Shown in pieces: positions 35,982 through 48,257 of a stretch of 64,000 nucleotides of DNA. The DNA comes from Marinobacterium halophilum. GTDB taxonomy: Bacteria; Pseudomonadota; Gammaproteobacteria; Pseudomonadales; Balneatricaceae. The stretch is from assembly GCF_003014615.1 (NCBI RefSeq), contig NZ_PYGI01000016.1, forward strand, positions 45,829-109,828, written 5' to 3'. The first letter of the stretch is position 1, and each line of letters starts with the position of its first letter. A model generated the notes under the pieces. The model did no database searches and was not told the origin of the DNA. It saw only the letters and a program-made list of their open reading frames with translations. A program made the position numbers and the translations under genes.

Positions 35982-37790
35982 TTACTTCTTGTTGCGCTTA
36001 CGCTCGTTCTCTTTCAGCAGCTTTTTACGAATACGGATCGCTGCCGGGGTCACTTCGACCAGCTCATCGTCTTCGATGAAGTCCAGAGCCTGTTCCAGTG
36101 AGTACTTGATCGGCGGCGTCAGCACGATGTTTTCATCGGTACCGGAGGCACGGACGTTGGTCAGCTGCTTGCCCTTGGTCGGGTTGATGACCAAGTCGTT
36201 GCTGCGGCTGTGGATACCCAGCACCATGCCTTCGTAGACTTCAAGGTTCGGATCGATGAACAGACGGCCACGTTCCTGCAGGTTCCACAGGGCATAACCC
36301 AGGGCCTTACCGGTTACCATGGAGACCAGTACGCCGTTGTGGCGGGAGATCAATTCACCCTGCTTGACCGGACCGTAGTGGTCGAAGATGGAGGTCATGA
36401 TACCGGTACCGGAGGTCATGGTCATGAACTGGCTACGGAAGCCGATCAGGCCACGTGACGGCATCATGAAGGTCAGGCGGACACGGCCCTTGCCATCGAC
36501 TTCCATGTTGGTCATGTCGGCGCGACGCTTGCCCAGTTCTTCGATGATGGAACCCTGGTGCTGTTCTTCAACATCGATCATTACGACTTCGTACGGTTCC
36601 TGTACTTCACCGTCAACGATCTTCTGGATAACTTCAGGACGGGACACACCCAGCTCGAAGCCTTCACGACGCATGGTTTCGATCAATACGGACAGATGCA
36701 ATTCACCACGGCCGGAAACGCGGAATTTCTCCGGCGTTTCACCCGGCTCGACGCGCAGGGCCACGTTGTGGATCAGTTCGCGTTCCAGACGTTCCATGAT
36801 GTTACGGCTGGTGACGAACTTGCCTTCTTGACCGGCGAACGGTGAATCGTTGACCTGGAAGGTCATGGATACGGTCGGCTCGTCCACGGACAGGGCCGGC
36901 AGTGCTTCGACGACTTCAGGGTCACACAGGGTGTCGGAGATGTTCAGCTCGTCCAGACCGGTGATACAGATGATATCGCCTGCCTGTGCGGAGTCGACAT
37001 CGACACGGTCCAGACCATGGTAACCCATGATCTTGAGGATACGGCCGCTGCGGACTTTGGCGTGGCTGTCGATGACCTTGATCTGGGTATTGGTCTTGAT
37101 GCGGCCGCGGGATACGCGACCAACACCGATAACGCCGGTGTAGCTGTTGTAGTCCAGAGCAGAAATCTGCATCTGGAACGGGCCTTCGGCATCAACGCGG
37201 GGCGCGTCTACATGCTTGACGATCGCTTCGAACAGCGGCGTCATGTCGTCGGCCATTTCAGACGGATCATTACCGGCGATACCGTTCAGAGCGGACGCGT
37301 ATACGACCGGGAAGTCGAGCTGCTCGTCAGTGGCACCCAGGTTGTCGAACAGATCGAAGACCTGATCCATAACCCAATCAGGGCGTGCGCCCGGACGGTC
37401 AATCTTGTTGATAACCACGATCGGACGCAGGCCCTGGGCAAACGCCTTCTGGGTTACGAAGCGGGTCTGCGGCATCGGACCGTCCTGAGCGTCGACCAGC
37501 AGCAGTACGCAATCGACCATGGACAGTACACGCTCAACCTCACCACCGAAATCCGCGTGTCCCGGAGTGTCGACGATGTTGATGCGGTAGTCGTTCCAGT
37601 TGATCGCGGTGTTCTTTGCCAGGATGGTAATGCCGCGCTCACGCTCCTGATCATTGGAGTCCATGATGCGCTCGGCACCTTCATCACGGCGGCCCAGTGT
37701 GCCGGACTGCTGCAGCAACTTGTCGACCAGAGTAGTTTTACCATGGTCAACGTGGGCAATAATGGCAATATTTCGGAGGTTGTCGATCAC
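35982..37790 (-). CDS. typA: Translational GTPase TypA/BipA
   Basis: 602 residues (E. coli 607). A ribosome-associated GTPase needed for 50S assembly at low temperature and under stress. G-domain motifs: [15 protein letters not shown] (P-loop), [12 protein letters not shown] (G3) and [11 protein letters not shown] (G4). EF-G-like domains III and V and the TypA-specific C-terminal domain ([19 protein letters not shown]) follow. The start is GTG 37790 with AAGG upstream. Confidence 0.97.
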   Translation of the reverse strand: MIDNLRNIAIIAHVDHGKTTLVDKLLQQSGTLGRRDEGAERIMDSNDQERERGITILAKNTAINWNDYRINIVDTPGHADFGGEVERVLSMVDCVLLLVDAQDGPMPQTRFVTQKAFAQGLRPIVVINKIDRPGARPDWVMDQVFDLFDNLGATDEQLDFPVVYASALNGIAGNDPSEMADDMTPLFEAIVKHVDAPRVDAEGPFQMQISALDYNSYTGVIGVGRVSRGRIKTNTQIKVIDSHAKVRSGRILKIMGYHGLDRVDVDSAQAGDIICITGLDELNISDTLCDPEVVEALPALSVDEPTVSMTFQVNDSPFAGQEGKFVTSRNIMERLERELIHNVALRVEPGETPEKFRVSGRGELHLSVLIETMRREGFELGVSRPEVIQKIVDGEVQEPYEVVMIDVEEQHQGSIIEELGKRRADMTNMEVDGKGRVRLTFMMPSRGLIGFRSQFMTMTSGTGIMTSIFDHYGPVKQGELISRHNGVLVSMVTGKALGYALWNLQERGRLFIDPNLEVYEGMVLGIHSRSNDLVINPTKGKQLTNVRASGTDENIVLTPPIKYSLEQALDFIEDDELVEVTPAAIRIRKKLLKENERKRNKK

Positions 37791-37855
37791 GCGTAGTACC
37801 TTGTGATGTGTTAAAGCGCGATATTATACGGAAGGGAAGTGAAACAATCGATCAT

Positions 37856-38233
37856 TTACTGATCGTTATTGTCAACTATGCGTGTTGCCTGCGTTTCAGC
37901 AGGGTAGTTGTGGGCTGCCGTGCAGTATTTGTCGCTCAATTTTCGATAATGTGCATTGTCCGGCAAGCGCTCCAGCGTCGTGCGATAACGTTGGCAACGG
38001 GCATTGAGTGTGGTGGCAGCTTCGCTACGGCACAGGCGATACATATAACTGCTGGCAGGATAGTTGTAGCAGACCGTTTCCAGGCGGATCAGTCCATCCT
38101 GCTCCAGCCACTTGGCAGGGAAGCGTTTGGCATAACCGAGCCCGGTTTCGGCAGCGGCAGTCAATGGGGACAGCAGTAACAGCACAACCGCGAGCAGAAA
38201 TCGGCGTCCACTGGTGAAAGTATGGTGCAACAT
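37856..38233 (-). CDS. Hypothetical small periplasmic protein
   Basis: 125 residues with a clear signal peptide (FLLAVVLLLLSPLTAAAET). The mature part of ~97 residues has four cysteines (VCYNYP, RLCRSE, NARCQRY, DKYCTAA), an even number suggesting disulfides. It lies between typA and the glnA control region, on the minus strand. I do not recognise a family. The signal peptide and cysteine pattern argue it is real. Confidence 0.65.
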   Translation of the reverse strand: MLHHTFTSGRRFLLAVVLLLLSPLTAAAETGLGYAKRFPAKWLEQDGLIRLETVCYNYPASSYMYRLCRSEAATTLNARCQRYRTTLERLPDNAHYRKLSDKYCTAAHNYPAETQATRIVDNNDQ

Positions 38234-38321
38234 CCGTCATCATCATATTGAAAAGAGCCGTAGGGTACTCTGCCGGGATACTGATTTGAAGCACGCCAGT
38301 GAGCAGCTTTCAGTATGGCTT

Positions 38322-38340
38322 TGCACTATTATAGGCTGCA
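38322..38340 (+). promoter_or_regulatory. Possible weak third NtrC half-site upstream of glnA
   Basis: TGCACTATTATAGGCTGCA has one good half-site, TGCACT, and the same core (TGCACTATTAT) as the strong site before ntrB at 40091. The second half is displaced by two bases. Confidence 0.3.
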
Positions 38341-38372
38341 ATCACAGGCGTCCGTGCAAAAAAGCCATGTTT

Positions 38373-38389
38373 TGCACCATATTGGTGCG
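38373..38389 (+). promoter_or_regulatory. NtrC binding site 1 upstream of glnA
   Basis: TGCACC-ATATT-GGTGCG matches the NtrC consensus TGCACC-N5-GGTGCA at all but the last position. It lies about 110 bp upstream of the -24/-12 element, the normal enhancer range. Confidence 0.85.
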
Positions 38390-38403
38390 ATCATGATTCG
38401 GGG

Positions 38404-38420
38404 TGCGCTCTTGTAGTGCG
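38404..38420 (+). promoter_or_regulatory. NtrC binding site 2 upstream of glnA
   Basis: TGCGCT-CTTGT-AGTGCG is a weaker match with the same 17-bp geometry. Its centre is 31 bp (about three helical turns) from site 1, like the paired enhancer sites of E. coli glnA. Confidence 0.6.
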
Positions 38421-38481
38421 TTCTGCGAAGGGTGATGTCCTGTGTGTTAAGTAAATCAATCACTTAGCCTTTTTTCAAAGC

Positions 38482-38497
38482 TGGCACAACCTTTGCT
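38482..38497 (+). promoter_or_regulatory. Sigma-54 (-24/-12) promoter of glnA
   Basis: TGGCAC-AACCT-TTGCT is a full match to TGGCAC-N5-TTGCW. Transcription should start near 38508, giving a leader of about 70 bases before the glnA ATG. Confidence 0.93.
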
Positions 38498-38578
38498 ATA
38501 TGTTCTGGTAACCGGTTTCCGGATCCTAATGTAAAGACGTTTTGCCTTGGCAAACTGATAACGAATGGGGATAGCCAA

Positions 38579-39985
38579 ATGTCAGAGAAGACTCTGAATC
38601 TGATTAAAGAAAGTGGCGCAAAGTGGATCGACATGCGCTTCACCGACTTCAAGGGCAAGGAACAACACCTCACCATCCCCGTCTCCGACATGGGTGATGA
38701 GTTCTTCGAAGAAGGCAAAATGTTCGATGGTTCCTCTATTTCAGGCTGGAAGGGAATCGAAGAGTCCGACATGATCCTGTTGCCGGATGACAGCGCTTCC
38801 GTACTGGATCCCTTCGCTGAAGACGCAACCGTTATCGTACGTTGCGACATCATCGAGCCGGCTACTGGTCAGGGCTATGAGCGTGACCCGCGTTCAGTTG
38901 CCAAACGCGCTGAAGAATACCTGAAGTCTACCGGTATCGCCGATTCTGCAATGCTGGGCCCGGAACCGGAATTTTTCGTCTTTGACGGTGTTGAATGGCA
39001 CGCTGACATCAGCGGTTGCGGTTACAGCATCCAGTCCGAAGAAGCCTCCTGGGCGTCCAACCACAAGATCGAAGGTGGTAACACCGGTCACCGTCCGCGC
39101 GTAAAAGGCGGCTACTTCCCGGTACCGCCGATCGACTCTCTGCATGACCTGCGTGCGGCCATGTGTGATGCGATGGAAGCGATGGGCCTGACCATCGAAG
39201 TCCACCACCACGAAGTGGCGACGGCTGGCCAGTGCGAGATCGGTGTTCGTGGTAACACCCTGGTAGCCAAGGCTGACGAAGTTCAGATCCTGAAGTACTG
39301 CGTACATAACGTTGCCCACGCCTATGGTAAAACCGCGACCTTCATGCCGAAGCCGCTGGTCGGTGACAACGGTTCCGGTATGCATGTACACCTGTCCATG
39401 TCCAAAGATGGCGCCAACATCTTTGCCGGCGACGGTTATGGTGGCCTGAGCGATATCGCGCTGTACTACATCGGCGGTATCGTCAAGCACGCCAAGGCAC
39501 TGAACGCGATCTGCAACCCGGCGACCAACTCTTACAAGCGTCTGGTACCGGGCTTTGAAGCACCGGTTATGCTGGCATACTCGGCACGCAACCGCTCCGC
39601 GTCCCTGCGTATTCCGTACACCACCAGCCCGAAAGGACGTCGTGTCGAAGCGCGCTTCCCTGATCCGGCTGCCAACCCGTACCTGTGCTTCGCGGCACTG
39701 CTGATGGCTGGCCTTGACGGTATCCAGAACAAGATCCACCCGGGCGACCCGGCGGACAAGGATCTGTACGACCTGCCGGCAGAAGAAGCGAAAGAGATCC
39801 CGACCGTAGTTGAATCGCTGGACGAAGCACTGCGCGCACTGGAAAACGATCGCGAGTTCCTGACCAAAGGCGGCGTGTTCACCGACGACATGCTGGATGC
39901 CTACATCAAGATCAAGCGTGAAGAGCTGGCCAAGGTCAACATGACCACGCACCCGGTCGAATTCGACCTCTACTACTCTGTATAA
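38579..39985 (+). CDS. glnA: Glutamine synthetase type I
   Basis: 468 residues, as in E. coli. It makes glutamine from glutamate, ammonia and ATP as a dodecamer. Segments [38 protein letters not shown] and the ATP-site/latch regions are complete. Tyr397 in [11 protein letters not shown] is the adenylylation site used by GlnE, at the same position as in E. coli. GGGGA precedes the ATG. Expression should respond to nitrogen through the NtrC/sigma-54 elements upstream. A terminator follows, then ntrB. Confidence 0.98.
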   Translation: MSEKTLNLIKESGAKWIDMRFTDFKGKEQHLTIPVSDMGDEFFEEGKMFDGSSISGWKGIEESDMILLPDDSASVLDPFAEDATVIVRCDIIEPATGQGYERDPRSVAKRAEEYLKSTGIADSAMLGPEPEFFVFDGVEWHADISGCGYSIQSEEASWASNHKIEGGNTGHRPRVKGGYFPVPPIDSLHDLRAAMCDAMEAMGLTIEVHHHEVATAGQCEIGVRGNTLVAKADEVQILKYCVHNVAHAYGKTATFMPKPLVGDNGSGMHVHLSMSKDGANIFAGDGYGGLSDIALYYIGGIVKHAKALNAICNPATNSYKRLVPGFEAPVMLAYSARNRSASLRIPYTTSPKGRRVEARFPDPAANPYLCFAALLMAGLDGIQNKIHPGDPADKDLYDLPAEEAKEIPTVVESLDEALRALENDREFLTKGGVFTDDMLDAYIKIKREELAKVNMTTHPVEFDLYYSV

Positions 39986-40004
39986 GTCTGAGTAGATGAC
40001 GACG

Positions 40005-40033
40005 AAAAGGCTTCCCGCGGGAGGCCTTTTTTG
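40005..40033 (+). terminator. Intrinsic terminator after glnA
   Basis: Inverted repeat AAAAGGCTTCCC (40005-40016) with GGGAGGCCTTTT (40019-40030), one G-T pair, followed by TTG. It separates glnA from ntrBC. Confidence 0.85.
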
Positions 40034-40090
40034 TTTCTGCCATTCAATTGGCAGCCTGCAATGCGTGCAGGGGCGTAGCCAATGCCATAA

Positions 40091-40107
40091 TGCACTATTA
40101 TGGTGCG
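40091..40107 (+). promoter_or_regulatory. NtrC binding site upstream of ntrB
   Basis: TGCACT-ATTAT-GGTGCG is a near-consensus NtrC site, 50 bp before the ntrB ATG and downstream of the glnA terminator. In E. coli a site in this position lets NtrC repress the ntrB (glnL) promoter; autoregulation is inferred here. Confidence 0.8.
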
Positions 40108-40156
40108 ACGCTGGCAAAGACCGTCCTTAACCACACATTTATTCTGAAGAGAGCCC

Positions 40157-41230
40157 ATGGCCTATTCACAGTCGCATAAACAGATACTGGATAACCTGAC
40201 CGGCGCAGTGATGGTGCTGGATGCGGCGTTGTGTATCCAGTACATGAATCCTGCCGCCGAAATGCTGCTGGAAGCGACGGTGCGCCGGTTGAAAAGCCGT
40301 CCCATTGAGGACTGGCTCTCTTCCAGTGAGAACGAATTGGCGGTGTTGCGCCAATCGCTGGCCAGCGGTCACCCATACAGCAAGCGCGAAGCGCGGCTGC
40401 TCACGCAAACCGGTCAGGAACTGATCGTGGATTACAGCGTAAGCCCGATTCCGGATGCCGGTATTCTGTTGGAGATTCAGGCGCGAGACCGCCTGATTCG
40501 CATCGAGCGTGAAGAGGAACTGCTGACCCGCCATGCCAGTGCGCGGGTACTGGTGCGCGGGCTGGCACACGAAATCAAGAACCCGTTGGGCGGGATTCGC
40601 GGTGCGGCCCAGCTGCTGGATCGCGAGCTCGACCGCGAGGAACTGCATGAATACACCCGCGTCATTATTGACGAGGCCGACCGGCTGCGTCACCTGGTTG
40701 ATCGCCTGTTGGGGCCGCACAAGCTGCCGGTGATCGAACCGGTCAACATTCACGCCATTCTTGAGCACGTCTGTAGTCTGGTGACGGCAGAGATGGGCGG
40801 GCGTATTCGTATCATACGTGACTATGACCCCAGTATTCCCGAGTTCAACGGTGCGCGCGGGCAGCTGATTCAGGCGGTGTTGAATATTATCCGCAATGCC
40901 ATGCAGGCGCTGGAGGAGGCCGAGACCTCGGCACCCTGTATCACTCTGCGCACACGGGCGCTGCGCCAGATCACGCTGGGGGCGGAGCGTCACCGCTTGG
41001 TCTGTAACCTGGAAATTATCGATAACGGGCCCGGCATTCCGGATGAGATCAGCGATACCCTGTTCTATCCAATGGTGAGCAGCCGGGCGCAGGGGTCGGG
41101 GCTGGGGCTGTCGATCGCGCAGTCGATCATGAACCAGCACAAAGGTCTGATCGAATTCACCTCGGAACCCGGCTGTACCCGTTTCAATCTATTTATACCC
41201 TTGGAGTTAGGCCATGACACAAGCTGCTAA
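40157..41230 (+). CDS. glnL: Nitrogen regulation sensor kinase/phosphatase NtrB
   Basis: 357 residues (E. coli 349). A soluble histidine kinase that phosphorylates NtrC under nitrogen limitation and dephosphorylates it with PII. An N-terminal PAS domain (residues ~10-115) precedes the H-box LAHEIKNPLGGIRGAAQLL with His138, then the N-box (NIIRNAMQALEE), G1 (DNGPGIPDEI) and G2 (QGSGLGLSIAQ) ATP motifs. Its end overlaps the ntrC start by 17 bp. Confidence 0.97.
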   Translation: MAYSQSHKQILDNLTGAVMVLDAALCIQYMNPAAEMLLEATVRRLKSRPIEDWLSSSENELAVLRQSLASGHPYSKREARLLTQTGQELIVDYSVSPIPDAGILLEIQARDRLIRIEREEELLTRHASARVLVRGLAHEIKNPLGGIRGAAQLLDRELDREELHEYTRVIIDEADRLRHLVDRLLGPHKLPVIEPVNIHAILEHVCSLVTAEMGGRIRIIRDYDPSIPEFNGARGQLIQAVLNIIRNAMQALEEAETSAPCITLRTRALRQITLGAERHRLVCNLEIIDNGPGIPDEISDTLFYPMVSSRAQGSGLGLSIAQSIMNQHKGLIEFTSEPGCTRFNLFIPLELGHDTSC

Positions 41231-42653
41231 TGTCTGGATCGTTGATGATGACCGTTCCATTCGCTGGGTGCTGGACAAGGCACTGACCTCGGCAGGGTTG
41301 ATGACCGAGTGTTTTGAAACCGCGGCGGCCTTGCTGGAGCGCCTGGAGCAGGGCGCGCCGGATGCCGTGGTCAGTGACGTACGCATGCCGGGCATGGACG
41401 GGCTCAAGCTGCTTGAGCTGCTGCATGCAAACCATCCGGATGTGCCGGTGATTATCATGACGGCACACTCGGATCTGGAAAGTGCGGTGGCCTCTTACCA
41501 GGGCGGTGCCTTTGAATACCTGCCCAAGCCGTTTGATGTGGACGAGGCACTGTCGCTGGTACAGCGAGCCGTTGCCCATGCCCGTGAACAGCAGGCCAGT
41601 CACGTCGAGGTGCCAATTACCGAGCAGGCGACCGAAATCATCGGTGAAGCGCCGGCAATGCAGGAGGTGTTTCGTGCCATCGGTCGGCTGGCACATTCCA
41701 ATATCACCGTACTGATCAACGGCGAGTCCGGTACTGGCAAGGAACTGGTGGCCCATGCGCTGCACCGCCACAGTCCACGCGCAAGCAAGCCGTTCATACC
41801 GCTGAATATGGCGGCGATCCCCAAGGATCTGATTGAATCCGAGCTTTTCGGTCATGAAAAAGGTGCCTTTACCGGTGCGGCCGCCAGTCGCCGTGGGCGT
41901 TTCGAACAGGCCGACGGCGGTACCCTGTTTCTGGACGAGATCGGGGATATGCCCGCCGACACTCAGACCCGTCTGTTGCGGGTGCTGGCTGAAGGCGAAT
42001 TTTACCGCGTTGGCGGGCATACGCCGGTACATGTGGATGTCCGCATCATCGCGGCCACCCATCAGAATCTGGAGCAACTGGTCAGGGAAGGGCGCTTTCG
42101 CGAGGACCTGTTCCACCGTTTGAATGTTATCCGCATCCATATCCCGCGTCTGGCCGAGCGCCGCGAAGATATCCCCCGCCTGGCGCGCCACTTTTTGGCC
42201 AGCTCGGCGGAAGAGTTGGCGGTTGAGCCCAAATCGCTGCGTGCAGAAACGGCGGCGTTCATGTGCGAACTGCCTTGGCCCGGCAACGTGCGTCAGCTGG
42301 AAAACACCTGCCGCTGGATTACGGTGATGGCGTCAGGGCGAGAAGTGCTGGTCGCGGATCTGCCGCCTGAACTGCTGGCGCAGCAGCCGCACACTCCGGT
42401 GGTGTCCGGCAGTTGGCAGGAAGGGTTGGCGCTCTGGGCCGAGCAGCAGCTGAGCCGAGGTGGCGAGGGGCTGTTGCAGGAAGCGGTCCCGGCGTTCGAG
42501 CGGGTCATGATCACCACGGCGCTCAAAGCCACCGCAGGCCGCCGTCGAGATGCGGCGCGCCTGTTGGGCTGGGGCCGCAACACCTTGACCCGCAAGATCA
42601 AAGAATTGAATATGGATGGTCAGGGGCTCGGGGATGACGAGGGTGACGACTGA
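41214..42653 (+). CDS. glnG: Nitrogen regulation response regulator NtrC
   Basis: 479 residues (E. coli 469). A sigma-54 activator. The receiver domain has Asp55 (VVSDVRMPGMDG) as phosphoacceptor. The AAA+ domain has Walker A GESGTGKELVA, the sigma-54 contact loop GAFTGA at residue 217, and Walker B GGTLFLDEIGDM. The C-terminal Fis-type helix-turn-helix (RRRDAARLLGWGRNTLTRKI) would bind the TGCACC sites seen at glnA and ntrB. Confidence 0.97.
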   Translation: MTQAANVWIVDDDRSIRWVLDKALTSAGLMTECFETAAALLERLEQGAPDAVVSDVRMPGMDGLKLLELLHANHPDVPVIIMTAHSDLESAVASYQGGAFEYLPKPFDVDEALSLVQRAVAHAREQQASHVEVPITEQATEIIGEAPAMQEVFRAIGRLAHSNITVLINGESGTGKELVAHALHRHSPRASKPFIPLNMAAIPKDLIESELFGHEKGAFTGAAASRRGRFEQADGGTLFLDEIGDMPADTQTRLLRVLAEGEFYRVGGHTPVHVDVRIIAATHQNLEQLVREGRFREDLFHRLNVIRIHIPRLAERREDIPRLARHFLASSAEELAVEPKSLRAETAAFMCELPWPGNVRQLENTCRWITVMASGREVLVADLPPELLAQQPHTPVVSGSWQEGLALWAEQQLSRGGEGLLQEAVPAFERVMITTALKATAGRRRDAARLLGWGRNTLTRKIKELNMDGQGLGDDEGDD

Positions 42654-42664
42654 GCCGTAGCCGG

Positions 42665-42690
42665 TATAATAGTGGGCCGATATAAGGAGG
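42665..42690 (+). promoter_or_regulatory. Consensus -10 and strong ribosome binding site for trmL
   Basis: TATAAT (42665-42670) lies just after the ntrC stop; AAGGAGG (42684-42690) is 7 bases before the trmL ATG. The transcript leader would be very short. No good -35 is visible. Confidence 0.5.
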
Positions 42691-42697
42691 CCCTCAT

Positions 42698-43159
42698 ATG
42701 CTGGACCTGGTGCTCTATCAGCCCGAAATACCGCCCAATACGGGCAATATCATCCGTTTGTGTGCCAATACCGGATTCCGTCTGCACCTGATCGAACCGC
42801 TGGCGTTCGAGCTGGATGACAAGCGTCTGCGCCGTGCCGGTCTGGATTACCATGAATGGGCACGGGTGCGGGTACATGCCGATCTGGAGCAGTGTCTGGC
42901 CGAGGTGCAGCCGCAACGTGTCTGGGCGCTGACCACAAAAGCGCAGCAGGGTTACAGCGATGTGCAATTTGCAGCCGGTGACATGCTCTTGTTCGGCCCG
43001 GAAACACGGGGCCTGCCTGCCGAGGTGATCCAGCGTTTTGATGGTCTGCGTCTACCCATGCTGGCAGACAGTCGCAGTCTTAACCTCTCTAATGCGTGTG
43101 CCGTTGTGGTGTATGAAGCCTGGCGTCAGCTCGATTTTGCCGGAGCCATGCCCTCGTGA
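42698..43159 (+). CDS. trmL: tRNA (cytidine/uridine-34-2'-O)-methyltransferase
   Basis: 153 residues (E. coli TrmL 157). A SPOUT-class enzyme that 2'-O-methylates the wobble base of tRNA-Leu isoacceptors. Motifs: [20 protein letters not shown] at the start, [11 protein letters not shown], and the C-terminal [19 protein letters not shown] knot. It has an excellent AAGGAGG site and follows ntrC by 44 bp. Confidence 0.96.
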   Translation: MLDLVLYQPEIPPNTGNIIRLCANTGFRLHLIEPLAFELDDKRLRRAGLDYHEWARVRVHADLEQCLAEVQPQRVWALTTKAQQGYSDVQFAAGDMLLFGPETRGLPAEVIQRFDGLRLPMLADSRSLNLSNACAVVVYEAWRQLDFAGAMPS

Positions 43160-43191
43160 CCGATCCGAGTGTGAACAGGAAGCCAGGGCTG

Positions 43192-43524
43192 ATGCAGCAT
43201 GTGTTGATCATCACCCGTTTAACCCCGCAATCTCATCAGCCGGGCCTGGTCGACGCGCTGATCGGCGTTACCTCCGAAGGACGCAGTGTGCAGATTAGCA
43301 GTGGTGAGCCCTCTCAACGCGTCAATGTAGCGCAGCTGCAATATCAGAGCATGCCATTGATACTGCTCTGTGATCAGGTGCAGCATACACCGATGGAGGG
43401 TATCGAAATCCCGCCGCATGCCTTGATCAGCATTATTCCGCTGCCTGCTGCTGAAGTGGCGACGATGCTGCGTGAGGGCAAGGAAGGGGTGCTGCTTGAG
43501 GATATACGCGCTCAGTTGTGCTGA
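43192..43524 (+). CDS. Hypothetical protein, 110 residues
   Basis: The start is ambiguous. ATG 43192 (MQHVLIITRLTPQSHQPG) has AGGG just upstream; GTG 43156 overlaps the trmL stop and would add 12 residues. The sequence suggests a small alpha/beta protein with no signal peptide, ending KEGVLLEDIRAQLC. Its 3' end overlaps the convergent cytochrome gene by 13 bp. I do not recognise a family. It is probably cotranscribed with trmL. Confidence 0.65.
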   Translation: MQHVLIITRLTPQSHQPGLVDALIGVTSEGRSVQISSGEPSQRVNVAQLQYQSMPLILLCDQVQHTPMEGIEIPPHALISIIPLPAAEVATMLREGKEGVLLEDIRAQLC

Positions 43525-43850
43525 CGGGGCTGGCGTGGCCGCTGTTGCAGGATGTAATGGGCGATCGCATCGGCCTGGGTATCACTGAGCTGGGGGAATA
43601 CCGGCATGCTGCCGTGCCCCTGTGAATAACCGTGTTTGATCATCAGAATGATTTCGTGCCGTTTCAGTGACCGTGGAGTCAGCGGCAGTTGTTCCAACAA
43701 CGGTCCCAGCCCCTGCTGCTGGTGACAGTTTTGACAGTAGTAGGCGTAAAGCTCATCGCCACGGCTCAACTGCTCCGGTGACGGTTCGCTGCAGGCGCTC
43801 AGACTGATGCCCGTGGCGGCCAGTAACAGCAGGTGTAACCCGCGCTGCAT
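43512..43850 (-). CDS. Class I cytochrome c lipoprotein
   Basis: 112 residues from ATG 43850 (AGGA 5 bases upstream; ATG 43856 is an alternative). The signal peptide ends ISLSACSE, a lipobox, so the protein is probably membrane-tethered in the periplasm. One haem site, CQNCH, with a distal methionine in HGSMPVFPQLSD, defines a monohaem class I cytochrome c. It lies 10 bp downstream of holA. The electron partner is unknown. Confidence 0.88.
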   Translation of the reverse strand: MQRGLHLLLLAATGISLSACSEPSPEQLSRGDELYAYYCQNCHQQQGLGPLLEQLPLTPRSLKRHEIILMIKHGYSQGHGSMPVFPQLSDTQADAIAHYILQQRPRQPRQHN

Positions 43851-43860
43851 CAGCATCCTG

Positions 43861-44898
43861 TCAGTGTACCGGCGTGGGCAAGTGCAGATGGCAGCCTGAC
43901 AGCTCCAGGGTCAATGTCGACAGCAGCAGCCAGGGGTCAGCCTTGAGTTGTCCCTTGATCGCTTGATCGATATCGTGGCATAGCACCAGCAAACTCTGCA
44001 GTTGGCGTGCTGGCAGTTTCTGGCTGGCCTTGCGCACCAGCGCTTTGCGCTTGCCCCAGATTTTTTCCCGCTGACACAAAGTATCATAAGCGGTGCCATT
44101 GGCCAGTCCGCGTTGCACGTTGAGCAGGGTGCGGATCTCGCGGCTGACACTCCAGAGTACCAAGGTGGCTTCCACGCCTTCCTGACGCAGCACCAGCAGA
44201 ATTTTCTGACAGCGTGCCGGGTCATGCTGCAGCAGTGCATCGCTGAGAGCGAAGACATCGTAGCGTGAACTGTCGGCAACGGCTTCGATGACCTGCTCGA
44301 TATCAATGCTTTGCTGAGGATACAGCAGACTCAGCTTATCCAGTTCCTGCTGGGCCGCCAGCAGGTTGCCCTCAATACGACTGCCCAGCAGCTGGATGGC
44401 ATCCTGGCTGAGCTGCAGCCCCAGCGTGCGGGCACGCTGGGACAGCCATCCCGGCAATTGATCGGCCTCGATTGGCCAGATCTCCACCACCAGTCCCATT
44501 TTTTCGACCTGCTTGAACCAGGCGCTTTTCTTGGCACCGGCATCGAGCCGGTCAGCCATGATCAGCAGGACGTTGTCGGGGGCAGGGTTGTCGAGGTAGC
44601 GCTGCAGCAGGCCACTGGCTTTCTTGTCCAGTTTTTGGCTGCCGAGGCGCAGTTCGATAATCTTGCGTTCGGCGAATAGGGAGAGGGCATTGGCACTTTC
44701 CAGTACCTTTTCCCAAGCGAAACCGGCATCCACGTGCATCACTTCGCGTTCAGTAAAGTCGGCCTCGCGCAGTGAACGGCGAATACGGTCACAGCTTTCC
44801 GCGTGCTGCAGCGGCTCATCGCCGGTCACCATATAGACCGGCAGTGGAGCCTTGATACGTTGCAGCTGGGCAGAAAGCTGATCGGGCTTGGTTTTCAT
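43861..44898 (-). CDS. holA: DNA polymerase III delta subunit
   Basis: 345 residues (E. coli HolA 343). The delta subunit opens the beta clamp within the clamp loader. The N-terminal MKTKPDQLSAQLQRIKAPLP and LPVYMVTGDEPLQHAE, then ANALSLFAERKIIELRL (clamp-binding region), match the family. It follows lptE by 10 bp, giving the conserved order leuS-lptE-holA. Confidence 0.96.
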   Translation of the reverse strand: MKTKPDQLSAQLQRIKAPLPVYMVTGDEPLQHAESCDRIRRSLREADFTEREVMHVDAGFAWEKVLESANALSLFAERKIIELRLGSQKLDKKASGLLQRYLDNPAPDNVLLIMADRLDAGAKKSAWFKQVEKMGLVVEIWPIEADQLPGWLSQRARTLGLQLSQDAIQLLGSRIEGNLLAAQQELDKLSLLYPQQSIDIEQVIEAVADSSRYDVFALSDALLQHDPARCQKILLVLRQEGVEATLVLWSVSREIRTLLNVQRGLANGTAYDTLCQREKIWGKRKALVRKASQKLPARQLQSLLVLCHDIDQAIKGQLKADPWLLLSTLTLELSGCHLHLPTPVH

Positions 44899-44908
44899 GT
44901 GGGTGTGT

Positions 44909-45412
44909 TCATGGAGCGGTTTGGATACTCAGGTACTGACGCACGATCTGCTGCGCCAGGTCCTGTTGCATCTGATACCGGATCAGCCCCTCCTGCGAGG
45001 AGCTGGCGGTAATGTTATCGCGGTCGTTGGTGTACACCCGTTCAGTGATCAGTCGACGTTCCGGGATCAACTCGCGATCATCCTGCTGCCGGTCGATAAC
45101 GCGAAAGCGCACTTCTGAACGCAGTTCGTATTCGGCGGCATCGGCATTACCCGTCAGCGTGGCGGTGCGCCGGGTATGGCGTTCGCTGATGATCTCCAGC
45201 CGGTAGCGAGCGGCCGGTGTGAGATCGATGCGGTTGATCTCCAGCGCCCGGCGCAGTTCCGGCTCGATCTGGCTGGGCTGGCTGGCGCTCACCAGCGTCA
45301 CCTGACGCAGCGCGTCGGGCACGTCGTAGAGTCCGCGCAGCTGGAAGCCGCAGGCCGTGAGCATTACGCTCATCAGCAGGGCGAACAACGGCAGTGTCAG
45401 GCGTGTACGCAT
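44909..45412 (-). CDS. lptE: LPS-assembly lipoprotein LptE
   Basis: 167 residues from ATG 45412 (AAGGGAG at 6-base spacing); the open frame upstream overlaps leuS and is not used. The lipobox VMLTACGFQLRG is typical of LptE, the outer-membrane plug of the LptD translocon. The body is short and beta-rich with RVYTNDRDNITASSSQEG near the end. It lies between leuS and holA, as in most gammaproteobacteria. Confidence 0.95.
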   Translation of the reverse strand: MRTRLTLPLFALLMSVMLTACGFQLRGLYDVPDALRQVTLVSASQPSQIEPELRRALEINRIDLTPAARYRLEIISERHTRRTATLTGNADAAEYELRSEVRFRVIDRQQDDRELIPERRLITERVYTNDRDNITASSSQEGLIRYQMQQDLAQQIVRQYLSIQTAP

Positions 45413-45425
45413 GCTGGGCTCCCTT

Positions 45426-48023
<2,598 letters not shown>

Positions 48024-48257
48024 TTATAACTCGTCGGTGACAGGAACGCCGAACGGTCCGCAACGGTGTAAGCAGGGTTGCAGAGCCGGCACCCGAAATA
48101 AAAGTGAATGGCGCATAGCATACAATATTCAGCCAGTTGTCAACAGAGTGTCGGCATGTTCCGGCGCGTAATCATACTGACATTTAACTGTTGTATTTTG
48201 GTGGTAACCGTATCGTGCAGCGTTCGACGTTGACCGACACACTCCAGAACACCAGGG

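Noticed and set aside
38894..40117. 407-residue ORF on the minus strand
   Set aside because: Antisense shadow of glnA; long open antisense frames are expected in GC-rich, codon-biased genes.
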